Of a stretch of 64,000 bases of DNA, positions 1 to 9,359 are shown piece after piece (within the stretch, counting starts at the first letter, position 1; each line of letters starts with the position of its first letter). Position numbers and translations under genes: made by a program. The stretch is from positions 62,001 through 126,000 of the forward strand of contig JAEQBH010001141.1 of assembly GCA_016808115.1 (NCBI GenBank), in the 5' to 3' direction. The DNA is from Tetrastigma voinierianum. Its lineage: Eukaryota; Streptophyta; Magnoliopsida; Vitales; Vitaceae. Under the pieces are notes generated by a model that saw nothing but the letters and a program-made list of their open reading frames with translations, made no database searches and was not told the DNA's origin.

Positions 1-275
1 TATTCCTATCAAATAAATTCTCAATCCTTAATAAAATATCAATCCTTAATAAAATATTTACTTGCAAAAATACATATATATTTAAATACTTATCAAATAC
101 ATATATTTATACAAAATTCAGCCTTTTCAAATTTATCCTATTTGTTTATCATTATTTTTTTTTTCAAAAATTATCCTTAAATACTTTTTCATTCTCATAC
201 TCAAAGTAATTCAATATGACACCACCAATCCTTATTTTATTTTATTTTATTTTATTTTTAGAACTAGAGGTAGTC

Positions 276-847
276 TAAATCTAACTTCTTCAAGGGTTGA
301 TCGAATCGAAAGCAAGATTAAAAAATCTACATCAAATAAATCTAGAAAATAAATTATGAAGATATCTTACCTAGATAGTCACCTTGTTTCTTCAAACTCC
401 TGGGGATCCCAAAAAAGCTCGCACAAAGCCATCCTGACCCACCAGAGAGAAATTCAAAGTTAATAATATAAAGCGATTTTCTTCTTGGTTCCAATTTATA
501 CTATGATTCATTAGAAAATTACCTTTTATCCCTTCTTTCATTAAATTAATTAATTAATTACTAATTGTAATTATCATTATTATTTTCATAACGTCTCTTT
601 CATTAAAGTAATTAATTAATTACTAATTGAATTACCATTATTATTTTCTTGAATTACCATTATTTTCATATAATCGTCCTATCATTAAAGTAATTAATTA
701 ATACTAACTCGAATTACCATTATTATTTTCATAACATATGCCTATAAAAATTCCTGTCATTATTATTTTTCGTAACTTATATCTATACAAATTCCTGTCA
801 TTATTATTTTCCCTAACTTATACCTATACAAATTCTTGGGTGTTACA
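276..847 (-). mobile_element. LTR-like fragment (gypsy type), minus orientation
   Basis: Read on the minus strand from position 847 the sequence begins TGTAACACCCAAG, which looks like the common start of plant chromovirus-type LTRs. Further left it becomes AT-rich and then passes into ordinary sequence around 276-470. No second LTR, primer site or coding domain is visible, and I could not find a target duplication. It may be a solo or truncated LTR. The assignment rests only on the terminal motif and general composition, so it is tentative. Confidence 0.35.
538..840. repeat. Short imperfect direct repeats
   Basis: A unit with the words ATTAAAGTAATTAATTAATT and ACCATTATTATTTTCATAA recurs about three times between 538 and 735. 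A second unit (CCTATACAAATTCCTGTCAT and variants) recurs about three times between 740 and 835. The repeats lie inside the LTR-like fragment and probably belong to its U3 region. Confidence 0.55.
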
Positions 848-1260
848 TGAATGCTGAGAAAACGAAAGGGAAAATGAAGTTTTAAATCACTAATTTTTTC
901 TACAATGACTCAAGTTCAAGCCGAGTTTTTTGTTTTTGGAATGTCAAGTGAGAGGATTCTGTATTATAATCAAAAATGTGATTTTCTTTTATTATTATTA
1001 TTGTTACTTGAGTACTTCATAATTTGAATCTTGCAGCTGAAAAAAAGTTTTGAATTGGGTTTGCTAATGGGGAATGTGTTCTTGTATGAAAAAATATTTC
1101 GTTTAGATAGGGATCGTATGGGTTTTGCTCATGGGCTACGGGAACCCTGTGCTCTCGGACAAAGTAGACCCCTAGGCTAATGGAGAAAACTTGTACCTGT
1201 CAATCTCTGATTCTAAGCAGAAACTTGGGAGAAACATTTTAGGTGGAGCCGGGGATTCCC
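848..1260. other. Non-coding flank of the Harbinger element
   Basis: I recognise no gene here. A moderately GC-rich patch at about 1110-1260 lies directly against the left end of the Harbinger element. It could be the other side of the LINE fragment found at 6760-7430, but I could not show this. Confidence 0.3.
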
Positions 1261-1749
1261 TTAGACTATCTCTAACCCATAACACCAAAATAGTGTAACT
1301 TTTGCACCCATAACACCAAAATAGTGTAACTTTTGCACCAAAACGGTGTAAACACCATATTTTATACTATTTTCTCTCCAACCATTTACACCATTTTTAA
1401 CACCAAAAAAGAATATTCCTTTTTTATCTCATTTTTATATTAATTTTTTTAAATTCTCAACTTTTTATCTATTTCACCAAGTGCCCTTACATATAATTTT
1501 TTTTACATATTGATCCAATATCATGTTTTATTATTTTAAAAAGTTGTAAAAATAATATATTCAAAAGTCTAGTACAATATATTATAAAATTCAAATTTGC
1601 ATTAACAACATAATTTTGAAACAACATATTACATAATATTGCATGAACAAAGTAATAAAAATAAGTAAACATTAATAAATATGTAAAAATAGAAGAGACT
1701 TTAATTTAACCATTTGAATTGGTGTATTCCTCCCACAAATGATCAATTA

Positions 1750-4260
1750 ACGACACGGTCAGTACGTGACATTCGTCTTTGATTTGTGCATGGCGTGCAA
1801 TGTAAATTGGATTAAATCTCATGGGCTTCATCTTCTATCCTTTCAACTTCCGAGCGTCGGTGCTTCCCTTACATCTTCAATTGGTGCATTAAGATCACGT
1901 TCATCCTCTATTATCATATTATGCATAATAATGCATGTAGTCATTATATCATGTAAGACATTTTTTTTCCCAAAAACGTGCTAATCCTGCCACAATTGCG
2001 AATCACGATTGAAGAACGCCAAAAGCACGTTCTACGTCTTTTCTACATGCTTCTCGCTTTCGCGCAAATATTTTTTCTTTCTACCTTGTATCGGATGAAT
2101 TGTTTCCAGACAATAGTAGCCCATCACTTTCGGTATATATACTATCGCCAAATAATAACCCATGCTATATTATTTTTCTTTGCGTAATAACATACTCCTA
2201 GCTGGAGGGGCAATACCTTTAGCCAAATTCAGAAAAAAAAGATCGATGATCTCACCACATTGATGTCGTTGTTAGTGCTCCCGGCATACCAAAAATATGC
2301 ATGCCATATCCAAAACATCATAATCTACGCCACGGCTTCTCGAGAATGATAGCGTCGATTCCACTACGACCGTATATCACCCGCCACACCTACATGATCC
2401 GTAACTCGATAGTGGGGGCGACTCGCAATAAATTAATTTTTTCTCAAATATATCAATATATAGAAATAAAGTACGAACAATTATATTAATAAAAGTTTAA
2501 ACTTGAAGGATAGAAAAAAGTATACTACACTATGTTTTGTACTGCGAGATAATTGATTTCTACGACTATCCATATTTTGAAAACGATTCAAAATGAGTTC
2601 GTTGTCAATAGAATCAAATATCTCATTTTCTAAGTGTATACCAATTAAACTCACACACAACCATTCATCCCATTCTATTTCCTCGGCAAATCGCTTTCAC
2701 ATCTTTCAGCAGAAAATACTCTTTCAAATGGGAGTGTCGGTCGCAAATTGTGTATAATGCCAATTCAACTAAACGATAAACCATCTAAAACTCTATCTTT
2801 CATAGTTTCTTTCATCTTCTCTCGCAGATTCTCAAGCCTAGCATTGTAAAAGAACCCACCATCTATTCCTTTCATAGCATCACTAAGAAAAGATTAGTTC
2901 CCGATAAAGAACGCACGCCCAAGACTTCTGCAAGTCTACTGATAAAGATCAGCAAGATGCACAAGCTTATCCATATCAAAATTAGAGAATTCATTCTTCG
3001 ATCAAGATACGCAATGCAAATTCAAGTAACCGCTTGCTTCCTTGTAGAGAAACGATGATTCATCTCTCAGATACTGGAATAAATAACCTAACAAAATATT
3101 AATAGTAAATAAATAAATATTGAGACAACTTCTCATTTAAAAAGAAATGCTTTTTATATTTCTTAGTCTTTATATGCTTATATTCTTAAAAATCATTGTG
3201 ACTTTATTACTCTGGTGATGCCTTTATATGCTTTTACCGTCTCAATAGATAATGAACAAACCTTATCTTGTTCTTGTGCCTTAAAGGTGATTTTATAACT
3301 AATTAGAGATCTAGAGTACACTGAAACATTCGAGAAATAGATTATTTCCCCCAAATGTTTTGTTAGCAAGTCCTAGTTGTAAACAGTAATCATTATGATG
3401 ATCTTTCCACGCCAATGACCAAGCCTTCAAAAGCAGATATTTGTAAGCCTAACAAACTCCCATATCCAAACGCTAGAAAAGGTAATGCTTCTGTGGGAAA
3501 GGACCAAGAAGAAAAAGGTTTTACAACATCCCAATTATCCAAATGATCGTAGGCGCTTCTCGCCCCCCCCCCCCTAGATCCGCCCATCGGTCCGTACCTC
3601 ATGTTGTCAGGACAATTTTTCCACTTCCAACGACATAATCTGCTCGCCCAACATTCCTTAGTAAAACCACGTTGTTTGCCAATATAAAGTAGCTCCAAGA
3701 ATGTCATTAGCAAGTAGTGTTCTCGATATCGTCGCAAATATTATCTCCACAATAGCACGACAAAATCTTCATACTTTCACCTGTTGTTGACTCCACCTAT
3801 TTTAGAGTACTTGTCGCAGGGGCATCTACTGTGTAGCCCATACGCCCAACATTTTGAAACACCTGGCCAAGCATTTTTGTATAGTAGATAATCTCAATCT
3901 ACCAAGTGCAATCCCTTCGTTGGTGGAAGTAATTGTCATGATTTTTAACCAGATATCAATACGAAGGAACAAATCTCGTGACATCCGAGCATCGACGAAA
4001 CATGTGTTATCAACATAGCGTGATTCTCAAGAAATGGTAATCTACAAACAAATTATGATCTGCAATTTCACGATCGCTGCTTAATCACTATAGTTCAGGG
4101 AACCGAGCCAATGTGATGGATCACTTCGTTGTTTTGTTGATTCATATAGTTAGCAAGAATCATGTTTCTGCTACTAATTGCATGACAAAGTATTTCTTCA
4201 ATTGCATTCATTTCTGCAATATTATTCATCACTAAATTATCATCATCATCCTAAGAAGAA
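1750..4260 (-). pseudogene. PIF/Harbinger DDE transposase (ALP1/HARBI1-like), broken
   Basis: The family encodes the nuclease that cuts and rejoins the transposon. On the minus strand successive frames give family blocks in the right order. At about 3990-3890 comes MSRDLFLRI, then LSTIQKC (about 3870), then FCRAIVEI (about 3750). Then come LLYIGKQRGF and CRWKWKNCP (3690-3600), matching the conserved block around the first catalytic Asp, where the usual GSIDCMHWKWKNCP is damaged. After a gap of about 1.1 kb come IILEAV and IFGMPGAL (2345-2275), then ARKREACRKDVERAFGVLQS and RFAIV at about 2070-1985, the block carrying the last catalytic acidic residue. Several single-base shifts and stops break it. 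The 3590-2420 gap could be an intron, an insertion (it starts at a poly-C run at 3566-3576), or a degenerate stretch. The orientation is divergent from ORF1 at 5157. Confidence 0.8.
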
Positions 4261-4508
4261 GTTGATGATAAATATAGATGTAAATTTCCAATATCAAAAT
4301 TCATTTTTGAAGTGAGGAAAAGAAAGGCAAATTTGTAAGAAGATGTTTTTAGAAGGTACAAAAAGGAAGAAATTTGTATCAGATAATAATTAAGAGCATG
4401 AAGTTTACATTTGTAGTGGAGCATGCTATTTATATATTCATGAATTAATCCAACAGTTACATGTGGTCATAAAACTCATCCAATGGTTTAGTTTTGTTAG
4501 TACAAATT

Positions 4509-4920
4509 TTAGAATCTCTATGTCTTAGACAAGATATAAAGTTGTTTAGATTCTCAACTTTAACAAATTTCCATAAATTTCAATCAAATTTTAGAATCTC
4601 AATGTCATAGACAAGATGTAAAGCTGTTTAGATTCTCAACTTTAACAATTTTCCATAAATTTCAATCAAATTTTAGAATCTCCATGTCTTAGAAAAAATG
4701 TAAAGCTATTTAGATTCTCAACTTTAACAATTTTCCATAAATTTCAATCAAATTTTAGAATCTCAATGTCGTAGACAAGATGTAAAGTCGCTTAGATTCT
4801 CAACTTTACCACCTTCACTAAATTTCAATCAAATTTTTGAATCTCATTGTCGTAGACAAGATATAAGCCGTTTAGATTCTCAACTTAGCAAATTTTCATA
4901 AATTTTAGAATTCTATGTCT
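4509..4920. repeat. 82-bp tandem repeat, about five copies
   Basis: A unit that starts TTAGAATCTC and contains TTAGATTCTCAAC and CATAAATTTCAATCAAA begins at 4509, 4591, 4673, 4755 and about 4838, a very regular spacing of 82 bp. The last copy fades out by about 4920. The array is bracketed by related sequence at 4430-4490 and 4930-5000 (GGTCATAAAA and CATCCAA words). It lies exactly between the divergent transposase and ORF1 of the Harbinger element, where their promoters should be. Confidence 0.85.
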
Positions 4921-5156
4921 TAACAAATTCTTATAATTTTAATCCAATCCACATTTGGTCATAAAATCATCCAACGAATTAAATTTGTTAGTATAAATTT
5001 AAAATTGCTATGTCTTCGATAAGGTGTAAAGTTAATAAGCTTTTTTCTGCTATATAAATAGCACTCTCAATTTTATTCAAATCATTGTATTGGTATCTTC
5101 TTTGCTCCTAACTACATTTATATTCTCCAAAATCATCCATCTGTTAAGAAAAAACA

Positions 5157-6102
5157 TGACTTCTCGATCTTCCGGATACACTATTAGTGAAGACGTGCTA
5201 CTTTGGTCGCATATTTAAATATTTCTCAAGCACTTATTATAGTATAATTAATCAAGAATGAATTTTGGTCTCGTGTGGAGCTAGCACAATGAACTTCGAC
5301 AACAACATTCGAAAGATCGTAACACGCAATCACCCATTCTCGAATGGATACTATTAATGTCAAGGAGGAGATCGAATGGGGTGTTCAAAACAAGTAGAGA
5401 ATTTGAATTCAAGTGGTGCTCGTAGAAAGATATCATAGGAGTATTATATATGTTCTTTCTTTTTTAATATATTTACTATTAGGAGGAGTTAAATATTTGT
5501 CGAATGTTTATTAATTAATTTCCAGCTAGACGTGAAAAAGAGTGTTATTCATGCAAGAACCTAAGTACAAAAAGATAGGTTTCAATTGACTCATGTTTGG
5601 AATATAGTTAAGAATTTTGGTAAAAGTTTAAAGATAATGTCCCTATCAGAAGATAAGTCATCAAAAATAAAGCTACATGAGAACGCCGATTTATCACAAA
5701 CAAGATAGTCACACTGGTACTCAATATCAGCAAGATTCCCGAATTATCAGCCATCTCTCCTACTTTAAATGACGATAATGTCAGGTACTTCTCCATCCGA
5801 GCGACCTATCGGCAGAAAGCAGTTCAAATCGGAAAAAGGAAAACGACGGGGCAATGTCATCTATAATTAACTCCTTTGAAGAAGGAACCTGGGCGACTTT
5901 GAGATGTTTAAAAAGACAACTTGACAGTAAGAACAAATGAATATCCAAATGACAAATTTCTAGCTTTCAGCAAAGGAAGGAAGAAAAATAAAATATTATT
6001 AAAAGACTTAAATTTATCGTTGATCCAAACATATCGTGAGAGTATTTTCGAAAGTAATGTAAATAAAAATTATACAAAAGAAATCAACAAGAAAGTGTTC
6101 TA
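5157..6102 (+). pseudogene. Harbinger ORF1 (Myb/SANT-like accessory protein), broken
   Basis: The superfamily needs a second, DNA-binding protein that brings the transposase to the ends and into the nucleus. The reading opens at an ATG at 5157 with MTSRSSGYTISEDVLL. In shifted frames it continues with an EFWSRVE-like block, ELRQQHS (about 5295), a MDTIN block (about 5350) and an FEFKWCS/NPSGAS-like block before about 5440. The C-terminal half carries SERPIGRK (about 5800) and a last open stretch at 5921-6102 ending in a lysine-rich tail. These match the trihelix-like ORF1 of plant PIF/Harbinger elements in order. At least four frameshifts are needed to join them, so it is not functional as written. 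Confidence 0.75.
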
Positions 6103-6759
6103 ATTACTTTTGGCAACTATTTTGATTATGGGAGGATCTGGATTAAAAACACCGTAATACTAATTTTGCTAGTCCTAGTCATCTAATATTATTATGCTAT
6201 ATGTGTTTCATTCCTTATGTTATATTTTCGTTGTTTATAGGCTTAAGTTATTATTTCATATTATGTTAATAGAACAGATTTGACATTACGTCATTTAAAT
6301 ATTATCGAGCTTAATAGTCATGTTTAATTTCAATATCAGACATTTAATCAATATTATTACATTTAATATTAATAATTTTTGTTATAATTAAGATTTTGTA
6401 TAATTTACATTATTTTTGTTCATATATAATTTAATTACAAAATATTATGTCGATAAAAGTAAGATTTTTAATTTCTTTGGCACAAATAAAATAACTTTAT
6501 TATTCAAAATATTAGATGGGCATAAATTATAAAAGTTATATTATTTGGGTTCTTTTTATAAATTTAAAAATTAAAAGGAATGACTAAAAAAAAGAATTGT
6601 GAATGAACAGTGTAACACCAAATTTGGTGATGCACTGTTCATTTGCACCAAATTTTGGTGAAATGGCGTGGGGTTGGAGCTAAATTTTTTATCAATTTGA
6701 TGAAATGGCATGGAAAATGGTGTGGGTTTGAGACAGTCCTAAAAAAAAAAAAAAAAAAG

Positions 6760-7430
6760 GGTACTAGGTCCAAGTCAAGGACTCGAGAGGAACTGTAGAG
6801 AACCTAGCCTTACGGCCAATCCAAAAACCTCCCCATGGGTCTGAGGCTCGTCTGGGGTGCGTGAGTTTAGACTTCAAAACAGGCCTCTTTGAGAGTTGGA
6901 TCTGGAGGGTCTAGCCCAAAACATCAAGTCTTTCCTAAAAACCAAGAGCCCAACCCGACGCAAAATAGATGGTGGACCTGGTGTCAAACCATAGCTGTGT
7001 CGTCAACTCTTCGATTCTGGAGCCCCAAAAACCTGCTCCAATGGTAGCACCTCATCTGTTGTGCCAAATACTCACTCAACCACGCTTCACTATCGTGAGT
7101 GACCACTTCATCTTCGTCCCTAAGCCCAATCATGTTAAGGGACTGAAAAGCCCTCGCTGGCAAATCCACGAAAATAAGGGGAGTTCCCACGATCTTCAAT
7201 CTTTTCCCCCCGCTTGATGACCAACATGTTAGGGGGTCTCCTTCCTTCCATACAAATAAGAAGACGAACACATCAAAGCTCTGAGAAAACTATAATATTT
7301 TTATCGGCGGTGATAAAGTCCCCACAAGCATCTCCCAACCTTTTCAAGATCTTTGCCTCCCAAAATAAAATAGGAAGACCAACTAATGTAACCCAAATCA
7401 CCTTAGTTTTCTCATGAGTGTGAAGTAGTT
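6760..7430 (-). pseudogene. LINE (L1-type) ORF1 fragment, DUF4283-like
   Basis: On the minus strand the frames give KVIWVTLVGLPILFWEAKIL then KRLGDACGDFI (about 7400-7310), then VRLLICMEGRRPP (about 7260) and a PYFRGFASEG block (about 7160). This is the pattern of the DUF4283 RNA-binding domain at the start of plant L1 ORF1 (VRLLGLPLHLW, then IGDxCG, then ARILVK). Beyond it the frame degrades. The fragment ends near the A-run at 6741-6758 beside the Harbinger right end. No reverse transcriptase follows, so this is a truncated, decayed piece. Confidence 0.6.
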
Positions 7431-7609
7431 AATGCACTTCATCAATATTGGTACTATAATAGTCAAACGATTGACCATTAATAAAAACTATTGTCATCAC
7501 AAATAATTTCTTCTAACCTATAGATCAAAGGATTATTAAATTTAAAATGGTTATTGTAACAAATGCATATTGTAGTCCAAAATTCAAACTAAATAAATTA
7601 GAAAATGGA

Positions 7610-7612
<3 letters not shown>

Positions 7613-7640
<28 letters not shown>

Positions 7641-7641
7641 A

Positions 7642-7692
<51 letters not shown>

Positions 7693-7695
7693 TAT
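7613..7695. repeat. (TA)n microsatellite
   Basis: About 83 bp of almost pure TA dinucleotide with two short interruptions. Confidence 0.95.
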
Positions 7696-8555
7696 TAAAA
7701 TTAAAAATTAAAAAAAAATAAGTATATTATTAAAAAATAACATTTCATGTAATATATACAAATGTGTTTTATTTTACTAAATAAACATGTGATATGTACG
7801 TAATGCCCCATTCCGGTGGCAGCAGACAAAGACGCAGACTGCAGTGACACATAAGCCAAGCACTTGTCATCAGAATATTTTTGGGAGCAGTACTGTGACT
7901 TAATCAGAAAATCATAAATTTATTTAACCCCACTCAGACTGTAATGTGCTTGAAAGCTCAGAATTCGATCAAAATCACACAGCCGACATAAAGACGGTAA
8001 GAGAAGAGTCATTATATAAATAACATAAGTCGAATCGCAGAATATTGAGTCGATCGGCGACCAACTCTGCGTACTACGCAGAAACGAAGATGTGTGCGGA
8101 CTTAAAATAAACAATTCATTCGGTTCTCATTTCGCAGTGGGCAAAACTGCGTACAGAGGCATACAAGAAGGAGAGGGTAGTTAAGGAAGAGGGAGTAAGA
8201 GCAAAATATATGTTTTTGAATTGGAAACATGTGTGTATTTGGTTTTTAGTTTGATTTCTAAGTCAGCGAGATTAGCTCCTCCTTTTCAGGTTTGTGTTGA
8301 GAGATCACCCAACCCTAGATTTGTTGGAATTCATATGGGTAAACCTTACCTGGTATGAGATAAATAAGGAATTCTTCATATTTATGGTTTGTATGGGATT
8401 AGGTGGACCTGGTATGAATTCCTTTGGATTTTTACCAGTGGTTTGGTTATAAAGAATTTCTAAAACCACCAATACAAGTTATGGCTGTTGTTTAAATTCC
8501 ATATTGCTTTCGAGGGAATTGTCAGAAAAGTGAGATGTTGGGCTTTTAAAGGAAA
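7696..8555. other. Unassigned flank left of the Tat element
   Basis: The first 100 bp are AT-rich, followed by ordinary mixed sequence. The short open frames here have no recognisable motif. The sequence changes sharply to GC-rich at the LTR start near 8556. Confidence 0.5.
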
Positions 8556-9322
8556 TGTCACAAAATTTGCAAACTCCCGCTTTTGTTTCGATGATGCCTT
8601 TTTCAACCAGAACTGGGCTGGAGCGTGTCGGGTCGCCGGTCACCAAGACTCCGATGGATTATAGGATCCGGTGCGCATTCCTCAGAAGAAGAATCGTAAA
8701 AGCTCCGCGGGGCTTCGCCGCCGCTCCGACGCCAGCCAGATTCTTTTCCAGTTTAATTAAGAGAATCCATTTCATAGCCTGTGGTCGCAGATCTTTCAAA
8801 GGTTGGATCGGCCTTGTGTTTATAATGGATATTCATCCCATCAGGCGATGATTAGGGGTTCTTCCTTCACAGGATAGGTCTCCTCATGTAGTCGGGCCTT
8901 AGATTTAGCCACGATTACCAGCGAGCTTATTCGAGTAATCCTCCTTCCTTATCAGGCATCCGCCCGATGGTCTTCATGTTTTCCTTCCCTTATAATGAAG
9001 ACTGATCGGACGCACCGTGACGCCTTTTTAGTGGGAACATTCTATCTTCGTTATTTGTAAAGATATGGTTTGATCAGGTTTAGGTACGGGCCTCCCCATT
9101 TTCCAAATCCATGTTTTCAGCTTAATGGGCCTGTGCCTCTCGTCGTCACATGCGACACTGACTGCATGGTCTTCACCGCCCTCATCGCGATGAATTACCG
9201 CCAGAGTCCTCATCGGGCCGGCCTGGTGGTAACGGATCAAGGTGGGCAAGGGTCAGATTAATCCTCGCGACGTCATATTTCCTCGCGGCTCGCTGGGGAT
9301 GTAGGATTAATTAACCCAATCA
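8556..9322 (-). repeat. Tat element 3' LTR
   Basis: It shares many blocks with 30808-31480: GTGTTTATAATGGATATTCA, GATTAGGGGTTCTTCCTT, AGGATAGGTCTCCTCATGTA, TTTGTAAAGATATGGTTT and CAAATCCATGTTTT, all in the same order. In element orientation it starts near 9322 (TGATTGGG) and ends near 8556 (plus-strand TGTCACAAAA). It differs from the other copy by many substitutions and small indels. Confidence 0.8.
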
Positions 9323-9359
9323 ATCGCCATACATGCAAAGCACGATGGCTCTTCGAAGC

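Larger units (their letters stand above)
1261..6742. mobile_element. PIF/Harbinger DNA transposon with TIRs, TPase and ORF1 remnants
   Basis: The left end reads TTA then GACTATCTCTAACCCA. The right end, read on the minus strand, is TTA then GGACTGTCTCAAACCCA. These are matching terminal inverted repeats next to the TWA-type target expected for the PIF/Harbinger superfamily. Inside the left TIR a 32-bp unit is duplicated in tandem at about 1278-1340. The element is about 5.5 kb and holds the two genes typical of the superfamily: a DDE transposase on the minus strand (about 1750-4260) and a Myb/SANT-like ORF1 on the plus strand (about 5157-6102), arranged divergently. Both are full of frameshifts, so the copy is not expected to be autonomous. 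A 82-bp tandem array lies between the two genes. Subterminal CACCAAA/TTTGGTG words are abundant at both ends, as in many Tourist-like MITEs derived from such elements. Confidence 0.85.

Noticed and set aside
1487..1672. Short open frame inside the Harbinger left end
   Set aside because: AT-rich subterminal sequence, outside both element genes.
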